Shown in pieces: positions 43,772 through 53,582 of a DNA stretch of 64,000 nt; the first letter of the stretch is position 1, and each line of letters starts with the position of its first letter. The stretch covers positions 1 through 64,000 of the forward strand of contig UBYX01000007.1 in assembly GCA_900469955.1 (NCBI GenBank). The letters run 5' to 3'. Source of the stretch: Hyphomicrobiales bacterium (GTDB taxonomy: Bacteria > Pseudomonadota > Alphaproteobacteria > Rhizobiales > Rhizobiaceae). The notes beneath the pieces were generated by a model. That model was not told where the DNA came from and ran no database searches. It saw only the letters and a program-made list of their open reading frames with translations. A program made the position numbers and the translations under genes.

Positions 43772-44623
43772 ATGACGGTTAGTGCCAGAAAGTTCTATTC
43801 AGCCAATTTCAACGAGGCTGATCTGGCGGCGGAGTCAGCTTTCTTCTCACGACTGAAGATGCGAAATGGCACCTTCAAGTTGACTCAGGTCTCGAGATTC
43901 CGCGAGTTAGAGGTCGCCTTTAGGTCGATCATTATGGATCGTGCTCATTCTCTACATCAGGTTCTGGATGTCGGCGTCTCCACTGGGCTTACGACAGTTG
44001 AACTTGCGCACTTCCTGAAAGACTGCGGAGCTACAGTTCAAATCACGGCGACAGATCTTTTCGTGCAGGCTCATATCGTCGAACTTTTCCCGGAAGTCAC
44101 GGTCTTCTGTGACCCCGAGGGCTGGCCCCTGCAATATGAGCTCTTCGGCGTTCCCATTCGTCCCTGGATCAGGAGGCTAGACTACGCAACTTTGGCCTTC
44201 ATCCCACTGCTTCTAGCGCGCACCATGCTGCAACCACGACTGTGTTCGCGAATTCGCGCGGGTAGGAGCGACAAGGTGCAAATGATTACGCGGTCGCTGC
44301 CAGAGCACTGTGAAATAGACTTCATCGAGGATGATATAATGAGCCGCTCGGAGCATCTTCGTGGCCGGTTTGACTTAGTAAGAGCTGCCAACATCCTCAA
44401 TACCAACTATTTTTCCGTCGACCAGCTCAAGACGGCTATTGCCAACGTCCATTCTTATCTGCGAGGCCCTGGAGCTATGGTCATGGTCACAAGGACTAGT
44501 CGCACGCAGGAAAACAATGGGACGCTGTTTGAACTGAAGGATGACGGCTCGTTTGCCGTCTTGGGGCGTGTGCGAGGTGGCTCAGAAATTGAGAGTCTTC
44601 TTCTGGACTTTAGGAAGACATAA
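43772..44623 (+). CDS. SAM-dependent methyltransferase-like protein
   Basis: 283 residues from the ATG at 43772; a GTG three codons earlier is possible. Motif I is V-L-D-V-G-V-S-T-G-L-T near residues 65-75, followed by an acidic strand end A-T-D-L-F, then a 60-residue insertion containing a hydrophobic stretch (A-F-I-P-L-L-L-A-R). The fold suggests a class I methyltransferase, perhaps CheR-like in its later half (R-A-A-N-I-L-N). The acceptor is unknown. It precedes a sulfotransferase gene and may modify the same glycan. Confidence 0.7.
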   Translation: MTVSARKFYSANFNEADLAAESAFFSRLKMRNGTFKLTQVSRFRELEVAFRSIIMDRAHSLHQVLDVGVSTGLTTVELAHFLKDCGATVQITATDLFVQAHIVELFPEVTVFCDPEGWPLQYELFGVPIRPWIRRLDYATLAFIPLLLARTMLQPRLCSRIRAGRSDKVQMITRSLPEHCEIDFIEDDIMSRSEHLRGRFDLVRAANILNTNYFSVDQLKTAIANVHSYLRGPGAMVMVTRTSRTQENNGTLFELKDDGSFAVLGRVRGGSEIESLLLDFRKT

Positions 44624-44761
44624 CCGTCGCCCGTGTCATGTCGATAACACAAACCTAAAGGATTGGGGACGGTCGCGGATCACCTGAAGCGCAGAGGAAT
44701 AGTTCAGGAGAGGTGGCTCCTTAAACCACACCGAACATGTCGCTCAATGGAAGGCTTCCAA

Positions 44762-45685
44762 ATGCCGTCGCAGTCAGTTCGCATTGCTTATATTGCCGGT
44801 TACGGACGTAGTGGTTCGACGATCCTTGATATCGCCTTGGGACAACATGCTGCGGTAGTCGGAGCAGGTGAGATTGCAGCGCTTACGCGACACGTTTGGG
44901 CCCAAAATGAATATTGTGCCTGCGGAAGTGCAATAACCGATTGCAGTTTTTGGAGCACGGTTTGCCGACACTGGTCCAACGGTCGCGAAGCAGAGCTCAT
45001 TCGGGACTATTGTGTTCTTCAAAAGAAGTTCGAAGGGCTCTCAATGTTGTTGAAATCGATCTCTGGAATAGGGCTCGGCCCGCAGTTTGAAGAATACTCA
45101 CTGCATACGACAAGGCTGTTTGCCACCATGCTTTCCTATTCCAACAAGGAGATGATCGTCGACTCCTCCAAATTACCGGGAAGGGCAATTGCTCTTTCCC
45201 AGATGCCGGGGATCGACATGCGTATCATCCATCTGGTGCGTGACGGACGCGGAGTGGCTTGGTCGCTGCTCAAAGGTTATGAGCGAGACGCAAAATCGGG
45301 TCTACAGAAAGAAATCAAGCCTAAATCTGTATTTCGAACAGCGTTGCGGTGGAGCATAGTCAATATGGCGGTCGAATACCTCTCGCGAACATTAGGCCCG
45401 GAAAGGATCATGCGCGTGAGATACGAGGATTTCACCTCCAACCCGGCGGCGACGCTACAGCAAATCGGCTCATTTCTCGAGCTCGACCTCAGTCAGATCG
45501 GCTCATCTCTGCAAAGAGGCGAGCCGATGGGGCCGGGCCACCAAGTCGCCGGCAACCGATTGCGGATGACGTCGTCCATCGCACTTAAAAAGGACGAGTC
45601 CTGGCAAACGCGGATGCCGGTCAGTCAGCAGCTATCATTCCAGCGGTTGGGCGGTTGGATGCTAAGGCGTTATGGCTATCTCTGA
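44762..45685 (+). CDS. Sulfotransferase
   Basis: 307 residues from the ATG at 44762, preceded by GGAAGG. The PAPS 5'-phosphosulfate loop A-G-Y-G-R-S-G-S-T-I-L-D lies near the N-terminus. The 3'-phosphate motif region is I-I-H-L-V-R-D-G-R-G-V-A-W-S. It probably transfers sulfate from PAPS to a sugar hydroxyl or amine of the polysaccharide or its lipid intermediate. PAPS is made by cysD/cysNC 8-10 kb upstream. It lies in a plus-strand pair with the methyltransferase. Confidence 0.87.
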   Translation: MPSQSVRIAYIAGYGRSGSTILDIALGQHAAVVGAGEIAALTRHVWAQNEYCACGSAITDCSFWSTVCRHWSNGREAELIRDYCVLQKKFEGLSMLLKSISGIGLGPQFEEYSLHTTRLFATMLSYSNKEMIVDSSKLPGRAIALSQMPGIDMRIIHLVRDGRGVAWSLLKGYERDAKSGLQKEIKPKSVFRTALRWSIVNMAVEYLSRTLGPERIMRVRYEDFTSNPAATLQQIGSFLELDLSQIGSSLQRGEPMGPGHQVAGNRLRMTSSIALKKDESWQTRMPVSQQLSFQRLGGWMLRRYGYL

Positions 45686-45814
45686 GTACGTTTAATCAAT
45701 CGTCTGTCTACCGACGTCAGTCAGAGCAATGTCGAATGCCTTTTTCGGTGTGCGCTTCTACGGGGTACTGCTTCGAGAGATACTGCCGGTTTTGACTTTT
45801 CTAAGAGGCGGGAC

Positions 45815-47281
45815 ATGAGCATGAAAATCAAAAGCCAAATGCGCGCTGCCAGGATCTGTCGCTCTGGGAGCATGCATCGTCGAACTTTTGGAGCACTGAT
45901 CATCATCGGTCTTGCCTGCGGGCCTTGGCAGGCAAAAGCTCAGGAGCCGCTTTCGCCGAAGCTCCCAGACGGTCGACAGCGCGCCTTTCCAACGGCTGAA
46001 GGGTTTGGCGCCGCCGCTGTTGGAGGCAGGGGGGGCAGGGTGATCCAGGTCGTCAATACAAATGAGGCAGGCCCCGGTTCATTGCGCGATTGTATAGATG
46101 CATCCGGACCTCGAGTGTGTGTCTTCCGCACCGGCGGCACTATTGTTCTTCGTGAGCAATCTTTGGTTGTCAGCAACCCGTTCTTGACTATCGCTGGAGA
46201 GACCGCTCCCGGTGGCGGGATCGCGATCCGCAACGGTGAAAATCAAATCCGTCCATCGATCGAGATCGTAACGAATGATGTTATCGTCAGATACCTCCGC
46301 CTGCGCCCCGGTCCCCATGCCATAGCGGCCTGCTGTTCCGGCGGGCTCGGGATGTACACTCCGGCGGCAAGTAATATCATCCTGGATCATATCTCGGCGA
46401 GTTGGGGATCCGACGAGACGATCGATGCAGAAGACGCCACCAACGTCACTTGGCAATGGGGTATTACGAGCGAGCCACTGTTACGAGGCGGACCAAAAAA
46501 GAGGAACCGGGCGCGAAACATGTTGTTTACAAAAGGGGGTAACATCTCTGTACATCACTCCCTCTTTGCCCTCGGAAAGTTTCGAAATCCACAAATCAAA
46601 ATGAAAATACCTGGGGCAGTGGCGGATGTTGTAAACAACGTCTTCTTCTCACCAGTGTGGCAATACGTTGTAAGTTTTGGGGATGAATGGGCTCGGACCC
46701 AGGCCAACGTTGTTGGCAACTACAAGATTGCAGGCAGAAAAAACAATGACGCCCATACCGTGCATGTTTTTGACGAAAGCGGGCTCGGACACTCGATTTA
46801 TCTCAAAGACAACTACGACGAACCTTATCGCACCAAAGCCGAGCAACCTGACGCTTTGGTGATCGCCGCGGAGCAGCGAAAAGTTATCGAATCAACTCGA
46901 TTTGATGCCCCCGCCGTCCGCACATCCGACCCGAGGCGTGCTTACGAGGATGTCCTGAAAAGCGCCGGGGCAACGAAGCCCAAACGTGATGCGGTCGATC
47001 GACGAATTGTTGAGCTGGTCAAAAGCCGTCGCGGCCAATTGCTGAAAACGGATCCGACTGAGGTCGGTGGATGGCCTGAACTTGCTGCCGGAGCACCCTA
47101 CAGCGATCGGGACAACGATGGCATTGCAGATGATTGGGAATTTGAAAATTCTCTGGATCCTGAAAATTCCGACGATGGTGGTCAGGATCTGGACGGCGAC
47201 GGATGGACAAATCTCGAAGAGTTTCTCCACTTCATGGCGGGCGACGTGAGCGCAAGAACGCCTCAAGAACCAATAAAATAG
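45815..47281 (+). CDS. Secreted pectate-lyase-like (right-handed beta-helix) protein
   Basis: 488 residues. An N-terminal signal peptide is present, best from the internal Met near residue 20 (M-H-R-R-T-F-G ... A-K-A-Q). The mature start A-F-P-T-A-E-G-F-G-A-A-A-V-G-G-R-G-G, then G-S-L-R-D-C-I, T-I-A-G-E-T-A-P-G-G and I-L-D-H-I-S-A-S-W-G-S-D-E are typical of PL1-type lyase-like proteins. A C-terminal D-R-D-N-D-G-I-A-D-D-W-E / D-L-D-G-D-G-W-T-N repeat binds calcium. It may cut the polymer or trim it during export; the substrate is unknown. Confidence 0.85.
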   Translation: MSMKIKSQMRAARICRSGSMHRRTFGALIIIGLACGPWQAKAQEPLSPKLPDGRQRAFPTAEGFGAAAVGGRGGRVIQVVNTNEAGPGSLRDCIDASGPRVCVFRTGGTIVLREQSLVVSNPFLTIAGETAPGGGIAIRNGENQIRPSIEIVTNDVIVRYLRLRPGPHAIAACCSGGLGMYTPAASNIILDHISASWGSDETIDAEDATNVTWQWGITSEPLLRGGPKKRNRARNMLFTKGGNISVHHSLFALGKFRNPQIKMKIPGAVADVVNNVFFSPVWQYVVSFGDEWARTQANVVGNYKIAGRKNNDAHTVHVFDESGLGHSIYLKDNYDEPYRTKAEQPDALVIAAEQRKVIESTRFDAPAVRTSDPRRAYEDVLKSAGATKPKRDAVDRRIVELVKSRRGQLLKTDPTEVGGWPELAAGAPYSDRDNDGIADDWEFENSLDPENSDDGGQDLDGDGWTNLEEFLHFMAGDVSARTPQEPIK

Positions 47282-47372
47282 AGATCCGGGTTTTGAGGCT
47301 CAAGAAACGTTGCGCCTCGCCGAAGCTTTGACTAAGTGAATTTTCCCGACATCGCCTGACGCCCGCGTGCGG

Positions 47373-49343
47373 TCAACCATCGACCGAACTTCGTGTCGTT
47401 GGAGCAGGCGAGGGATCGATGGTTGCTTCCCATTGCTCCGAGCTTCCATTCTGGCCGCGTAAGCGCCCTTGTTTCCATAACGAAGTGGGCGCGCGTTTGG
47501 CTGTCAAAACAAACCCGCCGTAGTGATGCCGTGTATGAATTTTCGCGTTGACTTGATTGATGACGGTGCCGATCAGGTTCGCGTGGTTCAGCCGCAACTG
47601 CGACACCGCATCTAACAGCTCCTCTTCCGTCGTTTTACCCCAATTTGCAATGACAACGACCCCATCAACGAAGGGCGATAGCCAGCTTGCGTCCCCTGTT
47701 GCGAGGACTGGCTGAGCGTGAAGCACGATCAGATCGTAACCGCTCTGCTTCAGATCCGCTACCAACTCGCCAAGTCTATCAGCGTCCATCGTTATAAATG
47801 GCTCGATCATTATCGGTGCCATATCGATGAATCCAAATCCGGGTAACGTAGGAATGGTTTGTATAATCTCCGGCAATGGAGCTTCTTTTCTGAGATAGCG
47901 TTCTATCGGTTCCGCACGCTGGGTAGAGCCCGGATAGGGCGCATTGGGTTGGTGAACATCTAGGTTCACGAATACAGTGGTCCGGCCGTCAGATGCTGCG
48001 GCCGTCGCGATCCCCCACGCCGTTGATGCGTTCGCAGTGTCGGGACGACACGACGTTATCAGGAGGGTGCGATGCGCCTGTTTTGCATCTGAATAGCGGC
48101 AGGCCATATAGACGGCCCGTTCTGCTTCTGCAAACGTGACACTGTTCCAGCCGGCACCAGAGTGAAATCGCTTCATCTTCTGCTTTGAAATCTTCGGAAC
48201 ATAGCCAAGGTGGGGGACGCGCAGGAGTTGTGCGGTGCGTTGGCCACTGCGAACGCGAGTGTCGGTAGTCTCCAGCATGAGGGCGAGCAATAGGCCAAGA
48301 AGTGTGGAACCGGCAAACGCCGCTGGAATAATGATCGCTGGCTTGGGAAACGAGGGAGAGTTGGGAAGAGCTGCGGTTGAAACGATACGCGCGCTTGGCT
48401 TCAGTGACTCGGCCTCCAGGTCAGACAAGATGCGTTGAACTTCATCTCCGATCATTCTACGGACCCCTACCAATTGGGAATCCGCCTCTATCATTTGCGG
48501 GTGGTTCTTACCGAACTTAGCGCCAAGCTCGGCCTTGTTCTGCAACAGCCGGGCCTCTTCATTCCGCAAGGTAATCAATAGGGGCTGGGTGGTGCTTTGG
48601 CGAAGAAATGCCACGGCTCCGCCGGTGTTAAGCGCGCGCTGTGTGTCAGCGGTCCGCTCGTCTTGTTTGAATTCCAACGAGGATTCCACGTAGAGCTTTG
48701 CGATGGTGTTTGCAATTTCCACCGCAAGTCTGGGCTCGGGATTTGACACCGTGATCCGCACGGCAAGGCTCTCTCCGGTGCGACTGACATCAATTTGAGA
48801 AAGCAGCACAGAGATCGCGCGATCTCGCTGTTCTTGTTCATCCGGAACAATTCTAGCGGCTTTGGGTGAGGGACCAACCCCCACGACTTTTTTCGGATAT
48901 TCAAGAAGCTGCTGATTGAGAGACTTCGGTTCTGGCCCATTGGTAGCGTATGGATTGAAGCTCGGATTCCTGATCAGATTCAATTGGTCCACAATACGAC
49001 CGGCAAACTGCCGAGACTGAAGCACGTCCATTTCGGTCTCCGCCGCCGAGCGATCACGCTCAAGGGAGGTTAAAGCCGCATCAGTGGCGAACGGCCGAAT
49101 GTCTTTCCGCTCCAGTACTACGACGGAACTCGCGGTGTAGGTCGTCGGCAGGACGTAACAGGCAACCACAGCCAACAAAGTACATCCGACGACTACCGAA
49201 AAAATAAGCCAATGACGGCGCTTTATTAATGCCCAGACGTCAGACAGGCCCACGGTCTGGCCATTCCGATCCATGGCAAATTCCACGCCTTCGCGATATC
49301 GGGCGCGAGCGGTTAGGCTGTCATTCGAAACGAATGTTGTCAT
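47373..49343 (-). CDS. Polysaccharide co-polymerase (Wzz/Wzc-like) with degenerate kinase domain
   Basis: 656 residues. Membrane helices at about 45-65 and 336-357 bracket a periplasmic Wzz-type domain with coiled coil. A cytoplasmic domain in the BY-kinase position follows. Where active Wzc/ExoP have G-x-G-K-S/T, this one reads S-C-R-P-D-T-A-N-A-S (431-440). The A' motif is V-F-V-N-L-D instead of a D-A-D form, and Walker B is V-L-H-A-Q. No tyrosine cluster is present at the C-terminus. It should still set chain length as a scaffold but is unlikely to bind ATP. Confidence 0.85.
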   Translation of the reverse strand: MTTFVSNDSLTARARYREGVEFAMDRNGQTVGLSDVWALIKRRHWLIFSVVVGCTLLAVVACYVLPTTYTASSVVVLERKDIRPFATDAALTSLERDRSAAETEMDVLQSRQFAGRIVDQLNLIRNPSFNPYATNGPEPKSLNQQLLEYPKKVVGVGPSPKAARIVPDEQEQRDRAISVLLSQIDVSRTGESLAVRITVSNPEPRLAVEIANTIAKLYVESSLEFKQDERTADTQRALNTGGAVAFLRQSTTQPLLITLRNEEARLLQNKAELGAKFGKNHPQMIEADSQLVGVRRMIGDEVQRILSDLEAESLKPSARIVSTAALPNSPSFPKPAIIIPAAFAGSTLLGLLLALMLETTDTRVRSGQRTAQLLRVPHLGYVPKISKQKMKRFHSGAGWNSVTFAEAERAVYMACRYSDAKQAHRTLLITSCRPDTANASTAWGIATAAASDGRTTVFVNLDVHQPNAPYPGSTQRAEPIERYLRKEAPLPEIIQTIPTLPGFGFIDMAPIMIEPFITMDADRLGELVADLKQSGYDLIVLHAQPVLATGDASWLSPFVDGVVVIANWGKTTEEELLDAVSQLRLNHANLIGTVINQVNAKIHTRHHYGGFVLTAKRAPTSLWKQGRLRGQNGSSEQWEATIDPSPAPTTRSSVDG

Positions 49344-49422
49344 CGACCCTCTCCGTCCCGAAAGTTTATTTGAATGTTAGATGTGGCGCAATTACTCCAT
49401 TGGTGGCATCGGCTCGATGGCG

Positions 49423-50739
49423 TTAGCCTCGGCTGCGAAGTGTAGCGCGCTTCAATCCTACAAGGGCCAGCGCGAAGGATAAAAAGACCGGTATCGTCCA
49501 GTATCTTGCGTACATGTGTGGATTGGACATCGCGATGGTTAAGAGCGCCACGACGGTCGTCGAAACTGCGGCCATTGCATACCTGTCTCCGCCAGACTTT
49601 TTGACCGCAAGCCAAAGCAGAAAGCCAACGCCCGAAAACAGCAACCAGCCGATCAGGGCTAGCAATCCACCTTCTACCCAGAGAAGAAGGTAGAGATTGT
49701 GAACGGGAGCATCCTGTACGCTCTTCTCTCGGAATTGATCAGCCCCAACCCCGACAAACAAGATACCTTCATCAGAGATAATTTGAATTGCCTCACGCAT
49801 AAGGTCAGTTCGCGATGTGAAGGTTCCAGCTTCAGAAATGTCACCCGACGAAAGCGCGCCCAAAACGCGAGTTTGAAATGTCTTTGGAAGCATTTCTTTA
49901 TTGCCAAACAGGGCAAATGCTCCAACCAAAATGGCTGCGCCGAGCGTCAACCGCAGAAGCAGCCGTGGCGTGGAAATGCCGGCGGTGAAAACAGCCATGG
50001 TAAGAACAGTCACGAAAAGGCCACTATTGGAACTTGTCAAAACAACGGTGACAACGATGAGACCGACCGCCGGCAAAGCAATAAAAGATTTAAGCCTGCC
50101 GGACGACCAGAAATATAGAAGAATTGGCAGCGTCAATGCATTGATTGAGGCCGCTAAATTCGGATTTCGAAGCACCGTAGCAAGGCGTTTTCCTCCGGTT
50201 ACGACCCCTTTACCTTCCCCGGCGACGTATCCAACGGTATAAAAAGTGATAATTCCATGCGCATCTATTATGAGAACGCTGACAAGGAATATTGCGGCTA
50301 GCTTGTATATCTCCTTATGATCATGGCGCATCAAAATGAGCATCAAGATGAGGTACGCAAAGACATACTGCGCCATCACAATCAGTCCGCGCTCGGGACT
50401 GCCGCGAGCCAAGCTGCCCACCATTATTCCAACGAAGAGGAACATGAATGCCAAAAGCCAGAGCCCGGTCAAATTATCGAGCGGCTTGCTATTGGTCCGC
50501 CCGCTGACGAGCAGGAGGATAAGGCTAACGCAGAAGAAAAAATCGCTCACCGTAAAGAATAATTCCGAAAACCGAAAAGTCGCGTAGGGCGCTAAGAATA
50601 CGGCGGCATAAACAACAGGGCGCTCAATTTTTGCTAAGAAGGGATCAGAGGTGGTTGAACGTTCTCCAAGATACAGTTGGGGCGCGGCCGTCTTGCTGGA
50701 ATCTAACATTACCAATCTCACGAGTTCCTGTTTGATCAC
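49423..50739 (-). CDS. O-antigen ligase / polymerase-type membrane protein (Wzy/WaaL family)
   Basis: 438 residues with about ten to twelve membrane helices and one longer periplasmic loop (about residues 285-345) containing S-R-T-D-L-M-R-E-A and H-N-L-Y-L-L-L-W, the usual signature of Wzy_C/O-antigen ligase proteins. It is probably the polymerase that joins repeat units on the periplasmic side, since a flippase and co-polymerase are nearby. The GTG start at 50739 and an ATG at 50709 are both possible. Confidence 0.85.
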   Translation of the reverse strand: MIKQELVRLVMLDSSKTAAPQLYLGERSTTSDPFLAKIERPVVYAAVFLAPYATFRFSELFFTVSDFFFCVSLILLLVSGRTNSKPLDNLTGLWLLAFMFLFVGIMVGSLARGSPERGLIVMAQYVFAYLILMLILMRHDHKEIYKLAAIFLVSVLIIDAHGIITFYTVGYVAGEGKGVVTGGKRLATVLRNPNLAASINALTLPILLYFWSSGRLKSFIALPAVGLIVVTVVLTSSNSGLFVTVLTMAVFTAGISTPRLLLRLTLGAAILVGAFALFGNKEMLPKTFQTRVLGALSSGDISEAGTFTSRTDLMREAIQIISDEGILFVGVGADQFREKSVQDAPVHNLYLLLWVEGGLLALIGWLLFSGVGFLLWLAVKKSGGDRYAMAAVSTTVVALLTIAMSNPHMYARYWTIPVFLSFALALVGLKRATLRSRG

Positions 50740-50778
50740 AGATCGTTCGTCGCCGGCTTGACCTTAGCTCAAGCAGTG

Positions 50779-51636
50779 TTACTTCCCCTGCGTTAACCAG
50801 CCAGTCAGATCTCTGCCGACCAGGGCTCCGAGCTTTTCCGTCTCGGAAGCATAATATTCGACCATTCGTGCGCGCAGATCTCCGCTGAGCGGCTCATATT
50901 GAAGCTCTTTGGTCATCATTGAGTGCAGCCTTCTAAAGGCCGCGGTCTGTCTAAAGGGAGCCAAAGCCGGTTTCAGTGGGCGCAGGAGGAGGCGCAGTCT
51001 TGGGCCGATAATCGGTTGCGTTTTGTCCTTCACCTTTTTCGCGAGTGGCTGGGGCGCGAAGTCGTCGTTGAGGTTCAAGAACCGGCGCACACGAGAAAGT
51101 TGCGCGCCTGCGTCGACCTTTAGGTCCTCGAAGAACAGTACAAGAAGCTGCTCCATAGGAAATCGGTCGATATAGCGTTGCAACTGCTGGTAATAGAGGC
51201 CCCGATCCAAGAAGCGGCCACCCGCGGCCTGCCGCGGATCCAGGTACTGTGCGATGTTACGACTGACCTCAGCCCGGCGATAAAGCATGCAGTAGTCGGA
51301 ATAGGCCCGGTCCACGGGGTTGCGAAGCTGCGCGACAAGAAGGGCGTGAGGCAGCTTTTCACGTATCCTTTCTGCCGACTGTGGCATGCCGAGATAGGAG
51401 TTGGATTTTTCTCCTCGGAGCCGCCGGTGCTCTTGCCCGGCAAAATTCGATAAATACCAATGGTCTCCTCGGTCGTAATAACGGCTGAAGTAGTGTAGCT
51501 CGGGGTCAGGCATGAATATCGTGGCATCCTGCTGCAAGGACTGCTGGAGCCAAGTTGTCGCGCTCTTCGTCGCGCCGATAATGAGGAAGTCGATGTCGCG
51601 AAATTGCACGTCAATCCCCCACCTTTTGCCCGCCAC
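50779..51636 (-). CDS. Sulfotransferase
   Basis: 285 residues. The phosphosulfate loop I-I-G-A-T-K-S-A-T-T-W-L lies near residues 18-30, F-S-R-Y-Y is in the substrate region, and the 3'-phosphate motif is L-V-A-Q-L-R-N-P-V-D-R-A-Y-S-D-Y. This heparan-sulfotransferase-like pattern is typical of bacterial carbohydrate sulfotransferases. It is adjacent to the polymerase and flippase genes. The start could be a few codons downstream of 51636. Confidence 0.88.
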   Translation of the reverse strand: MAGKRWGIDVQFRDIDFLIIGATKSATTWLQQSLQQDATIFMPDPELHYFSRYYDRGDHWYLSNFAGQEHRRLRGEKSNSYLGMPQSAERIREKLPHALLVAQLRNPVDRAYSDYCMLYRRAEVSRNIAQYLDPRQAAGGRFLDRGLYYQQLQRYIDRFPMEQLLVLFFEDLKVDAGAQLSRVRRFLNLNDDFAPQPLAKKVKDKTQPIIGPRLRLLLRPLKPALAPFRQTAAFRRLHSMMTKELQYEPLSGDLRARMVEYYASETEKLGALVGRDLTGWLTQGK

Positions 51637-51895
51637 GAATAAGCTGGCTTGCGTCCTGTTTAGAACGGGGTTTCTCTAATACACTGGCCGATCTCGTCAT
51701 ACGTCTTGCTGACACACCACCAGCGGAGGCCGCTGGACGACGCCTGTTGGTGAAGCGTGAGCCACTAGGCCACAGTTTATCCGCCAAACCTGCAAGTATT
51801 GAGCGGAAATTCCTCCAGGTATTTCACACCCGTCGGAGGCAAGATGCAATAGGGAGTTTTTTTCGGAACCCGACACCAGTGCAGTTTCGCTACCA

Positions 51896-53332
51896 TCATT
51901 GACGACGACTCTCCCAGGTCATCATGCTCGCCCAGATAAACGCGAGAACGACATGGGCGATATTTGCGCCGATGGGACCCATCTGTGGCACCAAAAAAAA
52001 CGCGGTCAAGAAAAAGGCAGCAGTGGCAATCAATACCGTCCTGAGCACCTGGGTTTCCCGCCCCATGGCAAGAAGTGCAGAGCGTGTAACCGCACCACAT
52101 AGTGTAAGCGTAACCGCGATGGACTGAACGATCACCAGGGGGGCCGCCCCAACAAATCCAGGTCCCGCGGCAAAATGCAGCACTGGAGCGATCGTGAAAT
52201 ACAATCCCCCAACCAGCACGAGGCCGAATATGAGCAGCAGACCCTGCATTTGTGATATCGCACGGCGGAATTCGTTGATCGCTTGAGATGCCCAGGCACG
52301 AGCCAACTCCGGATAAAGCACGGCCTGAACCTGATCACCAGTTTGTCGCGCGATACGTCCAATCCGCTTTGCGATATGATACAACCCGGCAGACGCTGGG
52401 TCTGCGAGATATCCGACCAAAAGAGTATCAATTTGATTGGCGCTCGAGCCAATGGTCAGAGAAAGGTTCGTAGATATCGCAAAACGCCAAATCCCGGGGA
52501 AGCGGGATGTAATGCCCCGCAGCGACGCTTTAAAAAGGCCCTTCAGTATCTTTTGCCGGCGTAACTCCAGGAGTGCGAATGTGACCATAGTAAGTGAGTT
52601 TATCGCCTGGGACGCCATCCAAATCAGGGCGAACTCGAAGAGGCCGGCGCCCAAGATTATCCCCAGCGCACACAGGATTACGCGAAAAACGCTCGAAATC
52701 ACCTGGCCGTAGGCGACGGATCTGAAACGTCCAAATAGCCGCAGAACGGCAAGCGGCACTCCAGAGATTCGCAAGGGGAGGATAGAACAGAACATGATTG
52801 CGAGATTTGAGTACTGTTCGGGAATCCCGAGTAGGGGACCGGCACTCAGGATCAGTATAACGGCGATCAGCCAACCGACGACCGCAGCAGAGATGTCGAG
52901 CAACCAGCCGAACTTTAGGAGAGACTGAAGCTCCTCGATCTTTCCAGCACGCTCTGCCTCAGCGCCGTACTTTATGAGTGGCTGCCACGACTGAAAGCTC
53001 ACAAATCCTTCAATCGCGCTAGTATAGGTAAGGCAAAGGGCAAGTATTCCGTAATCTTGCGGGCCGAGGGCCCTGGCCGTTAGAGCGAAACCGACAAGTC
53101 CGATAATCGAAGACAGAAAACTTCCAGTAAGAAGATGACCAATCTGTCCTAACCGATCTCGAAGCCGCCGCTCCTTTTGAAACGACCGCCACAACTTCGC
53201 GAATTTCGCAATTATCTTGTTGAAAATCACGCAGTCAGGCCTTTCCGCAGGAAAAGAGCGCAAGCTAAACCTGCCCTTCATTATTATAGCTTTGCAGTAT
53301 ATTTGGATAGTTATTTTATTGGCCCTTGTCAC
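51896..53332 (-). CDS. Lipid-linked repeat-unit flippase (Wzx-like)
   Basis: 478 residues with about 12 to 14 membrane helices in the MOP/polysaccharide-transporter pattern. The core begins G-S-F-L-S-S-I-I-G-L-V-G-F-A near residue 70, and A-L-G-P-Q-D-Y-G-I-L follows the first helix. It moves undecaprenyl-linked repeats to the periplasm. The first 60 residues are polar, and an internal Met at residue 18 may be the real start (53281). It lies between two sulfotransferase genes on the same strand. Confidence 0.87.
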   Translation of the reverse strand: MTRANKITIQIYCKAIIMKGRFSLRSFPAERPDCVIFNKIIAKFAKLWRSFQKERRLRDRLGQIGHLLTGSFLSSIIGLVGFALTARALGPQDYGILALCLTYTSAIEGFVSFQSWQPLIKYGAEAERAGKIEELQSLLKFGWLLDISAAVVGWLIAVILILSAGPLLGIPEQYSNLAIMFCSILPLRISGVPLAVLRLFGRFRSVAYGQVISSVFRVILCALGIILGAGLFEFALIWMASQAINSLTMVTFALLELRRQKILKGLFKASLRGITSRFPGIWRFAISTNLSLTIGSSANQIDTLLVGYLADPASAGLYHIAKRIGRIARQTGDQVQAVLYPELARAWASQAINEFRRAISQMQGLLLIFGLVLVGGLYFTIAPVLHFAAGPGFVGAAPLVIVQSIAVTLTLCGAVTRSALLAMGRETQVLRTVLIATAAFFLTAFFLVPQMGPIGANIAHVVLAFIWASMMTWESRRQ

Positions 53333-53582
53333 CGCTAGAAAGTGTAGCGCCCAAGTCTAGAAATCCTGGCTTATGCGGGTATCGGAGTAGCCGGTTGAGG
53401 AGCGGTCGCAACCCCATGCGACCGCGCGCGGCGCCGCCTAAGATTCAGCATCATCTCTGCAATTGACTTCGAAGTTTCGATAGCTTGGTACACCGCTCGC
53501 CGAGGCAGAAGCACTCAACAAACCGGTTGGGCCGCTCGGGCCTGTCTCGCCTTCTTTTCAAAGGCAGCTTAGGCTGCGCGGT

